DNA of 64,000 nt, from NCBI RefSeq assembly GCF_001685015.1, contig NZ_MAYT01000029.1, positions 85,689 through 149,688 on the forward strand, read 5' to 3'. Numbering within the stretch: position 1 is the stretch's first letter; each line of letters opens with the position of its first letter. The notes below the pieces were generated by a model. That model saw nothing but the letters and a program-made list of their open reading frames with translations. It ran no database searches and was not told where the DNA came from. This stretch comes from Pseudobacillus wudalianchiensis (GTDB lineage Bacteria; Bacillota; Bacilli; Bacillales; Domibacillaceae). This document shows positions 42,646 through 51,615 of this stretch, piece by piece. The translations under genes were made by a program, and so were the position numbers.

Positions 42646-43006
42646 GTTAATCTTTTGTGATGTTATCTTTCCAATACGATTTTGTGCTCCAAAACCGAAT
42701 TGCCTAGGTTTCATCAGATTGTTTTTCATTTATTTGTAACTCACAACGCTTCCAATGAAACAAATTTCTTTGTGAAATGAACCGCCGCGGTTATATTCTA
42801 CATCGTCGTTTATGGTAAACCTAAACGACCTAAGCCCTGCCTTCTCTTAAGTCCTTGCGGCTCCGAAGCCGCTCCAGTGTGAATAAGTATTACATTTAAA
42901 ACATAGCAGAACGCCAATTATATTTATATAAACGTCATAAGTTACTTTATCCCTGAACAAAAAATTATATCATTCTTTTTAATTTTTGTCAACTGTCATT
43001 CAAATA

Positions 43007-43042
43007 AAAAGACAGCCCATTTTACTTCCCAACGGGCTGTTC
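43007..43042 (-). terminator. Intrinsic terminator of the YndM-like gene
   Basis: On the minus strand AACAGCCCGTT and a complementary AATGGGCTGT flank a short loop and are followed by CUUUUU, just past the stop codon. Confidence 0.75.
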
Positions 43043-43048
43043 TGATCT

Positions 43049-43426
43049 TTACACATGCTCTGGATCTTTATATCGTGTTTCTAACACTTTCTCTTGCATG
43101 TAATTGTGGAAGAACCATTCACCAACTCCTAAAAAGAAGGCAACAGCAAGTGCGTTAACCAAGGCACCAGCACTATTATCCATTACGTTACCCATTATCC
43201 ATAGAAGTAACGTTGCTAGAACAATATCACCAAGAACAGCTAGTGAATTTCCGGCAGCCGGCAAGACCATCAGATCGCCGAGGATATACGAGACGGCTGT
43301 TAATACTACTCCCATAATAAGGATATCTGTTACTGGAGTATCCATAATCACTCCTAAAGCAATATACAGAATAGCCGTGAGAGCTACAAACTTTATGAGG
43401 ACCGCAGTTAGATGATGTCTGCTCAT
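43049..43426 (-). CDS. YndM-like (DUF2512) membrane protein
   Basis: This 125-residue protein has four hydrophobic segments that fill most of the chain (VLIKFVALTAILYIALGVIM, DILIMGVVLTAVSYILGDLM, LAVLGDIVLATLLLWIMGNV, ALVNALAVAFFLGVGEWFFH). It ends in a short polar tail rich in charged residues (QEKVLETRYKDPEHV). The pattern, with GD in the second helix, GEWFFHNYM at the end of the fourth, and the overall length, fits the YndM/DUF2512 family of Bacillus. No function is known. The ATG at 43426 follows GAAAGGAGGCGAGAAT. It is monocistronic, with a terminator. Confidence 0.82.
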   Translation of the reverse strand: MSRHHLTAVLIKFVALTAILYIALGVIMDTPVTDILIMGVVLTAVSYILGDLMVLPAAGNSLAVLGDIVLATLLLWIMGNVMDNSAGALVNALAVAFFLGVGEWFFHNYMQEKVLETRYKDPEHV

Positions 43427-43551
43427 ATTCTCGCCTCCTTTCCCGGGTTAATGCTCCGTTACAATTACACATTTCCCTCATTGGTGACAATTATTCCTAT
43501 TTTTTCTCGACTTTTATAAAAAGGATACCTAATAATCCATTAAGACCAATA

Positions 43552-43599
43552 AAAAACTGCTGCCGGAAATGATCCCATCACTTACGGCAGCAGTTTCTT
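43552..43599 (-). terminator. Intrinsic terminator of recQ
   Basis: On the minus strand AAACTGCTGCCGTAAG and complementary CCGGCAGCAGTTTTTT form a long stem ending in a U tract, directly after the recQ stop codon. Confidence 0.82.
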
Positions 43600-43605
43600 T
43601 TGTTT

Positions 43606-45744
43606 TTATTCTTTCCTTGCCATTGCCCCTTCTGGAGTCCCTATAGCAAGGAACGCTTTAATCATGCCGTATGTTATATGATCGGGCACCTGCTCTTTAA
43701 TTGGCTTTAATCTCTCTCTCCCTGCTGCCTGTACAGCTTCCTGCAGCAACGGCCAATCTTTTTCAGGGACCATCAGTGACAGGTCAACCTTCATCCCCTC
43801 GTCGGCACATTGCAGTAAATGATTTTCAATGGTGCTGACGGTGAGCTGTCTTTGTTCGGCAATTTCTTCTACTGGCAACTTTTGAAGATGCAGTTCGTAT
43901 GTGTCCAAGTGAGATTGACCGACTGCTTTTTTCTTTGGAGGCGCTACTTCAGCTTCTGTATCCTTTTCTCTTTCAGGATGGTTTTTACAAAAGTCAGAGA
44001 TCGCCTCCATAAAGAGCTGTCCATAGTTTTCAAGCTTCGTGCTTCCAACTCCACTTACTGTAAGAAATTCAGCTTCTGTCTGTGGCAGCTTTAAACACAT
44101 ATCCTTTAGTGTCCGGTCCGAAAAAATGACAAAGGGCGGAACACCCGCTTCATCGGCGAGCGCTTTTCTTAAAGCTCGCAATTCTTCAAACAACGGATCA
44201 TCCGCTGTAATTTGTTTTGTCTGTACAGCTTCTTTTCTTTCAACACGCCGCTCACCGAGAAGCACGTCTTTTCCCTTACTCGTTACAAAAATAGTAGGGT
44301 ACGTACCATGCTCGACACCAAGCAGCTCCTGCGAAATTAAAAACTCAATAAAATTGGTGACTTCTTTAACACTTTTTTCTTTCATAATGCCGTATGTTGA
44401 CAGCGTATGAAAGCCAAATTCGATAATCTTTTTATTTTTAGATCCTGTTAATACTTGGGCAGTAATTGATTTCCCGTAACGCTGCCCCATCCGGATGACG
44501 CACGATAATACCATTTGCACCTCTGTCGTTACATCTACTGCCGTGCGTGAATCCGTGCAGTTACTGCAGCGGCCGCATGGTTCTGCCGCTTCGTCGCCGA
44601 AGTATTTTACAATATAACTTTGCAGACAGCTTTCCGTATGGCAATAATCAATCATCGATTGCAGCTTTTCCAGCTCTTGGGGAATGCGGTCTCTTTCAAG
44701 AGATTGGTCAATTAAAAAACGCTGTGTCTGCACATCCTGTGATGAATAAAGCAGAATGCACTCACTGTCCAGCCCATCTCTTCCTGCCCTTCCTGCTTCC
44801 TGATAATAACTTTCCATATTCTTTGGAAGCTGATAATGAATCACATAACGAATATTCGACTTATCAATCCCCATGCCAAAAGCGTTCGTTGCGACCATAA
44901 CAGCAGCCTGATCGGTTAAAAACCGATCTTGTTCACTCGCTCGCTCTTCATCACTTATTCCCGCGTGATAGCGGGCAACTGAAATATTATTCTTGCTCAA
45001 TCTCTCATACAGCTGGTCAACTGTTTTTCTTGTAGCAGCATAAATAATGCCTGCTTCCTTTTCATTTTTCGCCAGGTAGTCTTTTATAAAAGCGAGACGG
45101 TCTTGTCCCTGAATAACAGAAAATGATAAATTCTCTCTTTCAAATCCCGTCATGACTGTATTGGCTTCATCAATATTTAGCAGTCGACAAATATCTTGAC
45201 GTACTCTCGGAGTGGCGGTAGCCGTTAAAGCCAGCACAGCCGGATTTTGCGGCAAGGTCTCCGTAAAGCGCTGAATTTGCCGGTAGCTTGGCCGAAAATC
45301 ATGTCCCCACTGTGAGATACAGTGAGCCTCGTCCACTGCCACGAGCGGAATCGGCATCTCCTTTAAGTCTTCTATGAACGTATAAGACTCCAACCGTTCG
45401 GGAGCAATATATAAAAGCTTGTATTCCCCTTGTCTCGCGGCGATCATCGTATCGCGTACTTCAGCCGCACTAAGGGAACTATTAATATAGGCAGCAGGAA
45501 CCCCTGCCTCTAGCAAAGCATCTACTTGATCTTTCATTAGTGAAATTAACGGAGAGATTACGACGGTCATCCCAGGGAGAACAAGAGCCGGGATTTGATA
45601 GCACATCGATTTGCCTCCCCCCGTTGGCATTACACAAATCGTATTTTTCCCCTCAAGCACTTGGCTAATTGCTTGCTCCTGCCCGCTGCGAAAAGCAGAG
45701 TAGCCAAAATAAGATTGTAATAATTGCCGCGCTTGTTGGAGCAT
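43606..45744 (-). CDS. recQ: ATP-dependent DNA helicase RecQ
   Basis: RecQ unwinds DNA 3'-5' in recombination and repair. The 712-residue protein is the long type. It has a helicase core with Walker A MPTGGGKSMCYQIPALV, LVAVDEAHCISQWGHDFRPSY (DEAH box plus RecQ aromatic loop), ALTATATPRVRQDICRLL and QEAGRAGRDGLDSECILLY. Next come a zinc-binding RQC region (CLQSYIVKYFGD, EPCGRCSNCTD), an HRDC domain (DPLFEELRALRKALADEAGV) and a C-terminal helix-turn-helix like that of other Bacillus RecQ proteins (PVEEIAEQRQLTVSTIENHL). ATG 45744 is preferred over GTG 45750, which lies too close to GAAGGA. TopB, its usual functional partner, is encoded about 19 kb away in this window. Confidence 0.94.
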   Translation of the reverse strand: MLQQARQLLQSYFGYSAFRSGQEQAISQVLEGKNTICVMPTGGGKSMCYQIPALVLPGMTVVISPLISLMKDQVDALLEAGVPAAYINSSLSAAEVRDTMIAARQGEYKLLYIAPERLESYTFIEDLKEMPIPLVAVDEAHCISQWGHDFRPSYRQIQRFTETLPQNPAVLALTATATPRVRQDICRLLNIDEANTVMTGFERENLSFSVIQGQDRLAFIKDYLAKNEKEAGIIYAATRKTVDQLYERLSKNNISVARYHAGISDEERASEQDRFLTDQAAVMVATNAFGMGIDKSNIRYVIHYQLPKNMESYYQEAGRAGRDGLDSECILLYSSQDVQTQRFLIDQSLERDRIPQELEKLQSMIDYCHTESCLQSYIVKYFGDEAAEPCGRCSNCTDSRTAVDVTTEVQMVLSCVIRMGQRYGKSITAQVLTGSKNKKIIEFGFHTLSTYGIMKEKSVKEVTNFIEFLISQELLGVEHGTYPTIFVTSKGKDVLLGERRVERKEAVQTKQITADDPLFEELRALRKALADEAGVPPFVIFSDRTLKDMCLKLPQTEAEFLTVSGVGSTKLENYGQLFMEAISDFCKNHPEREKDTEAEVAPPKKKAVGQSHLDTYELHLQKLPVEEIAEQRQLTVSTIENHLLQCADEGMKVDLSLMVPEKDWPLLQEAVQAAGRERLKPIKEQVPDHITYGMIKAFLAIGTPEGAMARKE

Positions 45745-45818
45745 ACTCACACTTCCTTCGTTCTTTTTCCCAATTATAACATGTTATCTGAGTCTCCCTT
45801 CGCTTTTCATGATGGATT

Positions 45819-45841
45819 TATGTGGTTGATTTCACTATAAT
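45819..45841 (+). promoter_or_regulatory. Candidate promoter of glnS
   Basis: TATAAT at 45836-45841 is a perfect -10 element; the -35 region is weak. Transcription would begin about 45848, after the in-frame ATG at 45840. This supports the TTG at 45882 as the glnS start. Confidence 0.5.
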
Positions 45842-45881
45842 GAGAAATAACTATAGGAAAAACAGAAAGGCTGGTAGCAAT

Positions 45882-47531
45882 TTGGAACACAATTCATCAA
45901 ATTTTATTAAAACGATTATAAAAGAAGACTTAGAATCAGGAAAACGCGACCGCGTCGTTACCCGTTTCCCGCCAGAGCCAAATGGTTACCTTCATATCGG
46001 ACACGCCAAATCAATCGTTATTAACTTTGGACTAGCAGATGATTTTAACGGCAAAACAAACTTGCGCTTTGATGATACCAATCCATTAAAAGAAGACCAA
46101 GAATATGTAGATGCGATCAAAGCAGACGTCCAATGGCTCGGATATGAGTGGGAAGAACTCCGCTTTGCTTCTGACTATTTTGAGGAAATGTATAACCGCG
46201 CTATTTTGCTTATTAAAAAAGGCAAAGCGTACGTAGATGATTTAACAGCTGACCAAATTCGTGAATACCGCGGAACTCTTACAGAGCCAGGAAAAGAAAG
46301 TCCATATCGCAATCGGACAATTGAAGAAAATCTCGACTTATTTGAACGCATGCGCAAAGGTGAATTTGGAAACGGAGAAAAAGTACTGCGTGCGAAGATT
46401 GACATGGCTTCACCAAACATTAACTTGCGTGATCCTGTTATCTACCGTGTATCTCACGCATCACATCATAATACTGGCGATAAGTGGTGCATTTATCCGA
46501 TGTATGCCTTTGCTCATCCATTGGAAGATGCTATTGAAGGAGTTACTCACTCTCTTTGTACAACAGAATTTGAAGATCAACGCCCTCTTTACAACTGGGT
46601 GGTAGAAGAATGTGAGATGGAGCACCAACCGCAGCAAATTGAGTTTGGCCGCCTGAATATTTCTAATACAGTAATGAGCAAACGAAAACTAAAGCAACTC
46701 GTTGATGAAGGAATTGTCGATGGCTGGGATGACCCCCGCCTGCCAACTATTTCAGGTCTTCGCCGGAAAGGCTACACTCCTGCTGCTATTCGTGAGTTTG
46801 TAAAGGAAACAGGCGTATCTAAAGGCTCTGGTGTCGTTGATGAAGCGATGCTTGAACACTTCGTTAGAGAAGACCTCAAGCTGACGGCACCGCGCACAAT
46901 GGGCATCTTAAAGCCTTTAAAAGTCGTTATCACGAACTACCCGGAAGATCAAGTGGAATGGCTGGATGCAGAAATTAATCCAGAAAACCCGGAAATGGGA
47001 ATGCGGAAAATTCCATTCTCCAGAGAGATTTACGTCGAGCAAGAAGACTTTATGGAGAATCCGCCGAAGAAATACTTCCGCCTGTTCCCTGGCAATGAAG
47101 TCCGTCTAAAGCATGCTTATTTCATCAAATGCGAAGAAGTCATTAAAGATGAAAACGGAGAAGTGATCGAGCTTCGTTGCACATATGATCCAGAAACGAA
47201 GAGCGGCTCTGGCTTTACAGGCCGAAAAGTAAAAGGAACGATCCACTGGGTCGATGCCAAACACGCTTTGCCGGCAGAGTTCAGACTGTATGAACCGCTT
47301 ATTTCAGACGCTGATGAAGCAGAAGGAAAAACATTCCTTGATTACGTGAACAAAAATTCGTTAGAAGTGGTTCAAGGCTTTATTGAGCCAAATATGGAGA
47401 ACGTCAAGCCACACGATAAATTCCAGTTCTTCCGACACGGTTATTTTAATGTCGATCCAAAGCATACGACAAAAGAAAAGATTGTCTTTAATCGGATTGT
47501 TTCCTTGAAAAGTTCGTTTAAATTAAAATAA
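45882..47531 (+). CDS. glnS: Glutaminyl-tRNA synthetase
   Basis: GlnRS charges tRNA-Gln with glutamine directly. The 549-residue protein is complete: class I HIGH motif in [59 protein letters not shown], and the KMSKS equivalent in [15 protein letters not shown]. The C-terminal beta-barrel anticodon-binding domains are present (about 340-549; [31 protein letters not shown] [10 protein letters not shown]). Most Bacillus, including B. subtilis, lack GlnRS and make Gln-tRNA through GluRS and GatCAB, so this gene was probably acquired. The start is taken as TTG 45882 ([12 protein letters not shown]), with GAAAGG upstream; the ATG at 45840 lies within the likely promoter. No T-box leader is visible. 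Confidence 0.93.
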   Translation: MEHNSSNFIKTIIKEDLESGKRDRVVTRFPPEPNGYLHIGHAKSIVINFGLADDFNGKTNLRFDDTNPLKEDQEYVDAIKADVQWLGYEWEELRFASDYFEEMYNRAILLIKKGKAYVDDLTADQIREYRGTLTEPGKESPYRNRTIEENLDLFERMRKGEFGNGEKVLRAKIDMASPNINLRDPVIYRVSHASHHNTGDKWCIYPMYAFAHPLEDAIEGVTHSLCTTEFEDQRPLYNWVVEECEMEHQPQQIEFGRLNISNTVMSKRKLKQLVDEGIVDGWDDPRLPTISGLRRKGYTPAAIREFVKETGVSKGSGVVDEAMLEHFVREDLKLTAPRTMGILKPLKVVITNYPEDQVEWLDAEINPENPEMGMRKIPFSREIYVEQEDFMENPPKKYFRLFPGNEVRLKHAYFIKCEEVIKDENGEVIELRCTYDPETKSGSGFTGRKVKGTIHWVDAKHALPAEFRLYEPLISDADEAEGKTFLDYVNKNSLEVVQGFIEPNMENVKPHDKFQFFRHGYFNVDPKHTTKEKIVFNRIVSLKSSFKLK

Positions 47532-47532
47532 T

Positions 47533-47572
47533 AAAACAAAAAGCCACCCATGGAGGGCGGCTTTTTGTTTTA
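47533..47572. terminator. Bidirectional intrinsic terminator
   Basis: AAAACAAAAAGCC and GGCTTTTTGTTTT with additional pairs (ACCC/GGGC) form a stem between convergent glnS and uvsE. Confidence 0.82.
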
Positions 47573-47575
47573 TCT

Positions 47576-48460
47576 TTATTGCCATTCAGGGTATAGCTGC
47601 TGTAGCCGCAGCACTGCCTGCTCTTTCATTTTTGCTTCGCACATGATATCCACGTCTCTTCCGCCTAGCATTTGTACGAAAGCTTCAAAATCTTCTTCTA
47701 AAATATAGTCATGATGGGCTGGATCAACCGCTGCATTTCTGCCGGAGCTAATGTGCATTTTCGGTGTTTGCCCGCTAGGCCAGGACTGGAACACACGCGT
47801 TAAAATCGCTTCCGGATCGCTTTCTTCTTCGTGATTGCAGCGATGATGATGAATATCAAAGCAAACGGGTACCCCTGTCCGTTCGTGAAGCTCTAATACA
47901 TCTAGTGCCGTATAGGTCTTGTCGTCATTTTCAATCCGCAACACGGCTTTTATTCCTTCAGACAGCTTGTCATAATTTTGTACGAACCTTTCCTTTGCTG
48001 TTACTTTATCACCGTAAGCCCCTCCAACATGAAGAATCATATCGGTGCCGCCAATTAAATCCAATATTTTTTGATGATACGCAAGTTCTGCAACAGAATT
48101 CATCACAACTTGCTCTTTAGGGGAATTTAAAACTGTATATTGGCCTGGATGGACAGAAAATCTTACATTATGCTGCTCCCCCATATGCTTAATTTCATTT
48201 GTTAAAGCAACGATATCCTCATCTTTGTCCCACTCCCACATTACACTAGGATGGCTCGCAAAAGGAATGAGTTCACTGCTTAATCGGAAAAAGAAAATAC
48301 CATTTTCAATATTCCAGCGCACTACACGAAGGACTTCTGTTAAGTTGTGAATAGAGAGCTCTTTGACTTTTTTGATGCCTTCTATTTCGACTGTTTTTAG
48401 CCGGCATGTTTTGAACCTTGAAGGCAGAGTAGTGTTAATGCATGCATATCCAAGTTTCAT
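47576..48460 (-). CDS. uvsE: UV DNA damage endonuclease
   Basis: UvsE/UVDE nicks DNA 5' to UV photoproducts and other lesions; it is a TIM-barrel metalloenzyme related to endonuclease IV. The 294-residue protein has the N-terminal signature KLGYACINTTLPSRFKTCRL, then LFFRLSSELIPFASHPSV-like FFFRLSSELIPFASHPSVMW, RFSVHPGQYTVLNSPKEQVV, ILHVGGAYGDK, RIENDDKTYTALDVL, VCFDIHHHRCNHEEES and DIMCEAKMKEQAVLRL. The His, Glu and Asp metal ligands are retained. Spore formers use UvsE in backup repair of UV damage. The ATG at 48460 follows AAAGAGGCGGACAA. It appears monocistronic. Confidence 0.93.
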   Translation of the reverse strand: MKLGYACINTTLPSRFKTCRLKTVEIEGIKKVKELSIHNLTEVLRVVRWNIENGIFFFRLSSELIPFASHPSVMWEWDKDEDIVALTNEIKHMGEQHNVRFSVHPGQYTVLNSPKEQVVMNSVAELAYHQKILDLIGGTDMILHVGGAYGDKVTAKERFVQNYDKLSEGIKAVLRIENDDKTYTALDVLELHERTGVPVCFDIHHHRCNHEEESDPEAILTRVFQSWPSGQTPKMHISSGRNAAVDPAHHDYILEEDFEAFVQMLGGRDVDIMCEAKMKEQAVLRLQQLYPEWQ

Positions 48461-48545
48461 TTGTCCGCCTCTTTTTGCGATGAATTTTAGATTAACTCTT
48501 TCCCTGCTGTCTTTAGATATCAGCTGTTTATTCTCTTATGATCGA

Positions 48546-49295
48546 TTAACTAAGTGCTTTCAATTCAGTTTTTTCGTTTTCTTGCCGGGCCCTTTTTCTT
48601 TTGTATACCACTTTTGCGAGACTCACACTCACTTCATAAAGTAAGATAAGTGGAATGATTACTAGAAAATCTGATATAAAATCAGGCGGTGTAATCAATA
48701 CGGATACAACAATCAATGAAAAGTAGGAATATTTTCTGAAAGCACGCAGCTTATAAGGATTAATTAATCCTAAACTCGTTAAGAACATCATGACAACTGG
48801 CATTTCAAACAATATACCAAATGGAAGTGTCATGTGCAGTAAAAATTTAAAATATTTTTCGGTCGTAAAGAAGGTCTGAAACATTTCTCCGGATAGAGAC
48901 ATGAGAAAAGATAAGACAATAGGAAACAAGACAAAATAGCCAAACGAAAGGCCCGCCAAAAATAACAGAAATAAGGCTGGAACATAAGCAAGAGCCGTTC
49001 TTCTTTCCACAGGTGTTAAAGCCGGCTTGATAAAAAGCCACAGTTGATGGGCGGCCACAGGAATGGTTCCTGCTCCTGCAACGATCGCAGCGATCATTAA
49101 GTAAACGACGATAATGTCTCCTGGTCCGAGCAAAGCGAGCTTGAAGGGCAGATCTTTGACTAGGTACTGATAAATATCTTGAACGAATGTAAAAGACAGA
49201 CATAAGAACATCAGAAAAACAGCCAGCGTAATGATTAATCTTTTTCTTAGCTCTTCAAAATGTTCTACTGCTTTCATGTCACGATCTTGCATCAT
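48546..49295 (-). CDS. tatC: Twin-arginine translocase subunit TatC
   Basis: TatC is the membrane receptor for twin-arginine signal peptides. The 249-residue protein has six predicted helices. It shows the N-terminal VEHFEELRKRLIITLAVFL signature, ALLGPGDIIVVYLMIA, FIKPALTPVERRTALAYVPA, FGILFEMPVVMMFLTSLGLI, RAFRKYSYFSLIVVSVLITP and PDFISDFLVIIPLILLYE, all conserved in TatC. The ATG at 49295 follows GGGAGGGAG; an in-frame ATG further upstream lies before this site. tatA and a PhoX-like Tat substrate gene lie upstream on the same strand, making a substrate-transporter cassette like phoD-tatAd-tatCd of B. subtilis. A hairpin sits between tatA and tatC. Confidence 0.95.
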   Translation of the reverse strand: MMQDRDMKAVEHFEELRKRLIITLAVFLMFLCLSFTFVQDIYQYLVKDLPFKLALLGPGDIIVVYLMIAAIVAGAGTIPVAAHQLWLFIKPALTPVERRTALAYVPALFLLFLAGLSFGYFVLFPIVLSFLMSLSGEMFQTFFTTEKYFKFLLHMTLPFGILFEMPVVMMFLTSLGLINPYKLRAFRKYSYFSLIVVSVLITPPDFISDFLVIIPLILLYEVSVSLAKVVYKRKRARQENEKTELKALS

Positions 49296-49315
49296 CTTTC
49301 TCCCTCCCATAAGGA

Positions 49316-49367
49316 AAAAGCTGCTCCAAAAGGATCTGAAGCGAGCCTTTTGAAGACAGCTTTTTGT
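49316..49367 (-). terminator. Hairpin between tatA and tatC (attenuator or partial terminator)
   Basis: On the minus strand AAAAAGCTGTCTTCAAAAGG and CCTTTTGGAGCAGCTTTTTCC can form a long imperfect stem between the two genes. It may lower tatC expression relative to tatA, which is needed in excess. Confidence 0.6.
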
Positions 49368-49379
49368 TTATTCACTAAA

Positions 49380-49574
49380 TTAAGCCAGATTCTTCTTTTC
49401 TTTTTTTTCCGCCTCGTCTTGTTCATCTGATACGAGATCTCGTGTAGATTTTTTAAATTCCTTCAATGTTGTACCGAAGGCCCGTCCAATTTCCGGCAGC
49501 TTGGAAGGCCCGAAAATAATTAAAGCGATAACGAGAATTAAGATTAACCCCGGTACTCCTATATTTTGCAGCAT
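49380..49574 (-). CDS. tatA: Twin-arginine translocase subunit TatA
   Basis: TatA oligomerises to form the Tat translocation path. This is a 64-residue protein with an N-terminal membrane helix ([16 protein letters not shown]), the hinge [14 protein letters not shown], an amphipathic helix ([17 protein letters not shown]) and a charged tail. All conserved landmarks of TatA, including FGPxxLPE, are present. In Bacillus minimal Tat systems one TatA does the jobs of TatA and TatB. The ATG at 49574 follows TAGGAGGTTAATTC. It starts 11 bases after the end of the phoX-like gene, so the two are clearly in one operon. Confidence 0.95.
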   Translation of the reverse strand: MLQNIGVPGLILILVIALIIFGPSKLPEIGRAFGTTLKEFKKSTRDLVSDEQDEAEKKEKKNLA

Positions 49575-49585
49575 GAATTAACCTC

Positions 49586-51235
49586 CTAGTATTGAAATCC
49601 TGTAATCGCCACAACAGCAGGGCGCGGCTGATTATCACCTTTGCGATGCGGCCACATGCTTGTCGGCTTATGAATATCAGTTGTTTCCTCGCCTGGATGC
49701 TGTACAGCCAAGAACAAGGTCGTTTCATCATCTGTGAAACAAGGACCTGTCAGCTCTGCTTCAACAGGGGCCGAAGCAAATTGGAAAGCCTCTCCCTCGT
49801 TTTTCCCTGTCGTCGGGATCACGAATACCCCGTTGTTTTTAAAGGAGGAGAATACTCCTTTATTAACCGAGCTGGACGAAATGTCTGTCACTGTCCACAA
49901 ATTCCCTTCACTGTCGAATGTCAAGTTGTCCGGTGCACTAAATCCGCTCTGACGCCCGCCGCATGCGAAGATTTCAAAGTCAAATGTTAATGAACCTAAA
50001 TCATCATTCGCTTCTAAAAAGCGAGTGATATGCCCATGAATATTTCCGTGTTTTGAGTTATTCGTATGAGCGATAAACACCGATTTATCAAATGGGCTGA
50101 TTTCTACATCTTCTGGACGATCCGTCGGAGTAGCCCCAAGCAAAATGGCCGCTTCATGCGCATGGACCAATACATCTGCCTGTGTTTGGAATTTATCAAG
50201 CAGCGCTTGATTGCCAGCTGCTTTTTTTCGGACAGCCTCGATGGTTAAAGCGATCCATTCACCTTTGGCTAGACTCGCTGCATAAAGTGTCCCCTCTTCC
50301 AGCAAATCAGAGTTCGCTTGCTTACGTGATTTTATGTATTTATTTTTACTAATAAACTTGTAGACACAAGCGTCTGTCTTGTCATCTCCCATGTAGACAG
50401 CTACACGCCCGTCATTCGTTAATCCCATGGCAGCATTTTCATGATGGAATCTTCCAAGCGCTGTATGCTTTCGCGGTGCAAAACCTGGGTTAAATGGGTC
50501 CACCTCAACGATCCAGCCGTAATGAGTTTCATTTAAAGAAGCTGCTTCTGAAGTTGATTCATAATTTTCTTCCGCAGACAGAACCGTATTCCAAAGCGTC
50601 TTTCCGCCTGAACAGTTAGCAAAAGTCCCTTGCACAATATCTGTGCTTCCTACAGCTTTAGAACCTCTAGCCGGACCCGTTAATCTAAATGGCGTTAATC
50701 CTGTAATGCGGCGGGCGAATTGAGAAGCGGTATCCATCTTCCATGCCCCGTCTTCATCCTTATAGACTTCAATAATTGATCCGCCTTGATTGTACAAGAG
50801 CTTTTCTATTTGCGCCTTCGTATAATTCCCGCTTTTATCCTTCGGTCCTGTTACCCACAAATCACTTGTATATTCATGATTCACCCATAATAATCCCCGT
50901 TCATTCGACCCCTTGATCGGAAAAAACATGGTAAAGTCATTGTTATAGCCAAACGTTTCCCCTTTTTTATTAATGGTGTCACCATAAGCAGCAATGACAT
51001 CGTATTTGAAGCCGCGCGGCAAAATGAGGTCATCCTTGTCCGTTGGCTTAATCGGAGTAAAATGAACCCCTGATACTTTTTTATTTCTTCCGAATAAATG
51101 AGAGGCAGCCTTCGCACCCTTTGCTTCCACCACTTTTGGCGTAAAAGCTCCGAGTCCTGCGGAAGCGACTGTCAGGGCTGTAACTCCTGTTCCAACATAT
51201 GTTAAAAACTTTCTGCGATTTAATTCTTCCCCCAT
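49586..51235 (-). CDS. PhoX-like (DUF839) phosphatase exported by the Tat pathway
   Basis: This 549-residue protein starts with a twin-arginine signal peptide: NRRKFLTYVGTGVTALTVAS followed by a mild hydrophobic core and a likely AxA-type cleavage near VVEAKGA. The rest is a PhoX/DUF839 beta-propeller-like hydrolase: LPRGFKYDVIAAYGDTIN, NDFTMFFPI, LLWVNHEYTSDLWVTG, LGRFHHENAAMGLTNDGR, VYMGDDKTDACVYKFIS, FSAPDNLTFDSEGNLW and FLAVQHPGE. PhoX enzymes are Ca/Fe phosphatases that release phosphate from organic esters. Its genes for export, tatA and tatC, follow at once, which fits the need to fold with metals before export. The ATG at 51235 follows GAAGGAGTAATG. Confidence 0.9.
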   Translation of the reverse strand: MGEELNRRKFLTYVGTGVTALTVASAGLGAFTPKVVEAKGAKAASHLFGRNKKVSGVHFTPIKPTDKDDLILPRGFKYDVIAAYGDTINKKGETFGYNNDFTMFFPIKGSNERGLLWVNHEYTSDLWVTGPKDKSGNYTKAQIEKLLYNQGGSIIEVYKDEDGAWKMDTASQFARRITGLTPFRLTGPARGSKAVGSTDIVQGTFANCSGGKTLWNTVLSAEENYESTSEAASLNETHYGWIVEVDPFNPGFAPRKHTALGRFHHENAAMGLTNDGRVAVYMGDDKTDACVYKFISKNKYIKSRKQANSDLLEEGTLYAASLAKGEWIALTIEAVRKKAAGNQALLDKFQTQADVLVHAHEAAILLGATPTDRPEDVEISPFDKSVFIAHTNNSKHGNIHGHITRFLEANDDLGSLTFDFEIFACGGRQSGFSAPDNLTFDSEGNLWTVTDISSSSVNKGVFSSFKNNGVFVIPTTGKNEGEAFQFASAPVEAELTGPCFTDDETTLFLAVQHPGEETTDIHKPTSMWPHRKGDNQPRPAVVAITGFQY

Positions 51236-51615
51236 TACTCCTTCACCTCTTTATGTTGTTCTGGCACCCTTGCCTCTTCCTATCGTAAAGAGAAATTGTT
51301 AAGTCTATTTTCCTTCTTTGTTATACTTTAGTAAATGAATGTAAAGATTATTAACTAGCCATTCATCATTTTGTCACTTACCGACAAAAGAACGGATCGA
51401 TTATTGTATTATGCGAACATTGTCGAGTTCTGTCACAAAATTGTAAAATTAAGAAGAAATCCATACTTACTTTCGTTAAGGTGTTAGGAAAGCCGAAAGC
51501 GATTACAGATTTCTTTTATTTTATTTGGGTAATATGAAAAACAGATGCCGATTGTGAATAACTTAAAAGAAATCGCGGATAATGCGAATATAAACAAAAA
51601 CAAAGGAGTATAGCT
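51236..51615. promoter_or_regulatory. Divergent regulatory region between the phoX-tat operon and putB
   Basis: About 380 bases without a gene. On the phoX side (minus strand, about 51300-51350) short repeats TTTACA, TTTACT, ATAACA spaced 10-11 bases apart, with TTAACA and TTTACG further on, loosely resemble PhoP boxes (TTAACA repeats); this is weak. On the putB side a cre-like site is listed separately. Confidence 0.35.
51494..51507 (+). promoter_or_regulatory. Candidate CcpA cre site upstream of putB
   Basis: CGAAAGCGATTACA agrees at 13 of 14 positions with the usual cre pattern (TGAAANCGNTNNCA type). It lies about 110 bases before the putB start, consistent with catabolite control of proline use. 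Confidence 0.55.

Larger units (their letters stand above)
42525..43048. other. Gene-free region of about 520 bases with unexplained structured segment
   Basis: After the terminator at 42602 no open frame with a ribosome binding site is visible. At about 42820-42890 there is a GC-richer stretch with a clear hairpin (GCGGCTCCGAAGCCGC) flanked by ACCTAAACGACCTAAGCCC and TCCAGTGTGAATAAGT. It looks like a decayed RNA or element remnant. It is not upstream of any gene on either strand at normal distance, and I could not identify it. Confidence 0.4.

Noticed and set aside
43227..43490. 87-residue open frame overlapping the YndM-like gene
   Set aside because: It is a shadow of the yndM-like gene in another frame with no start signal and a Cys/Tyr/Arg-rich, non-protein-like composition.
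45751..45881. T-box leader upstream of glnS
   Set aside because: The intergenic region is too short and has no T-box sequence (TGGNACCGCG) or terminator.
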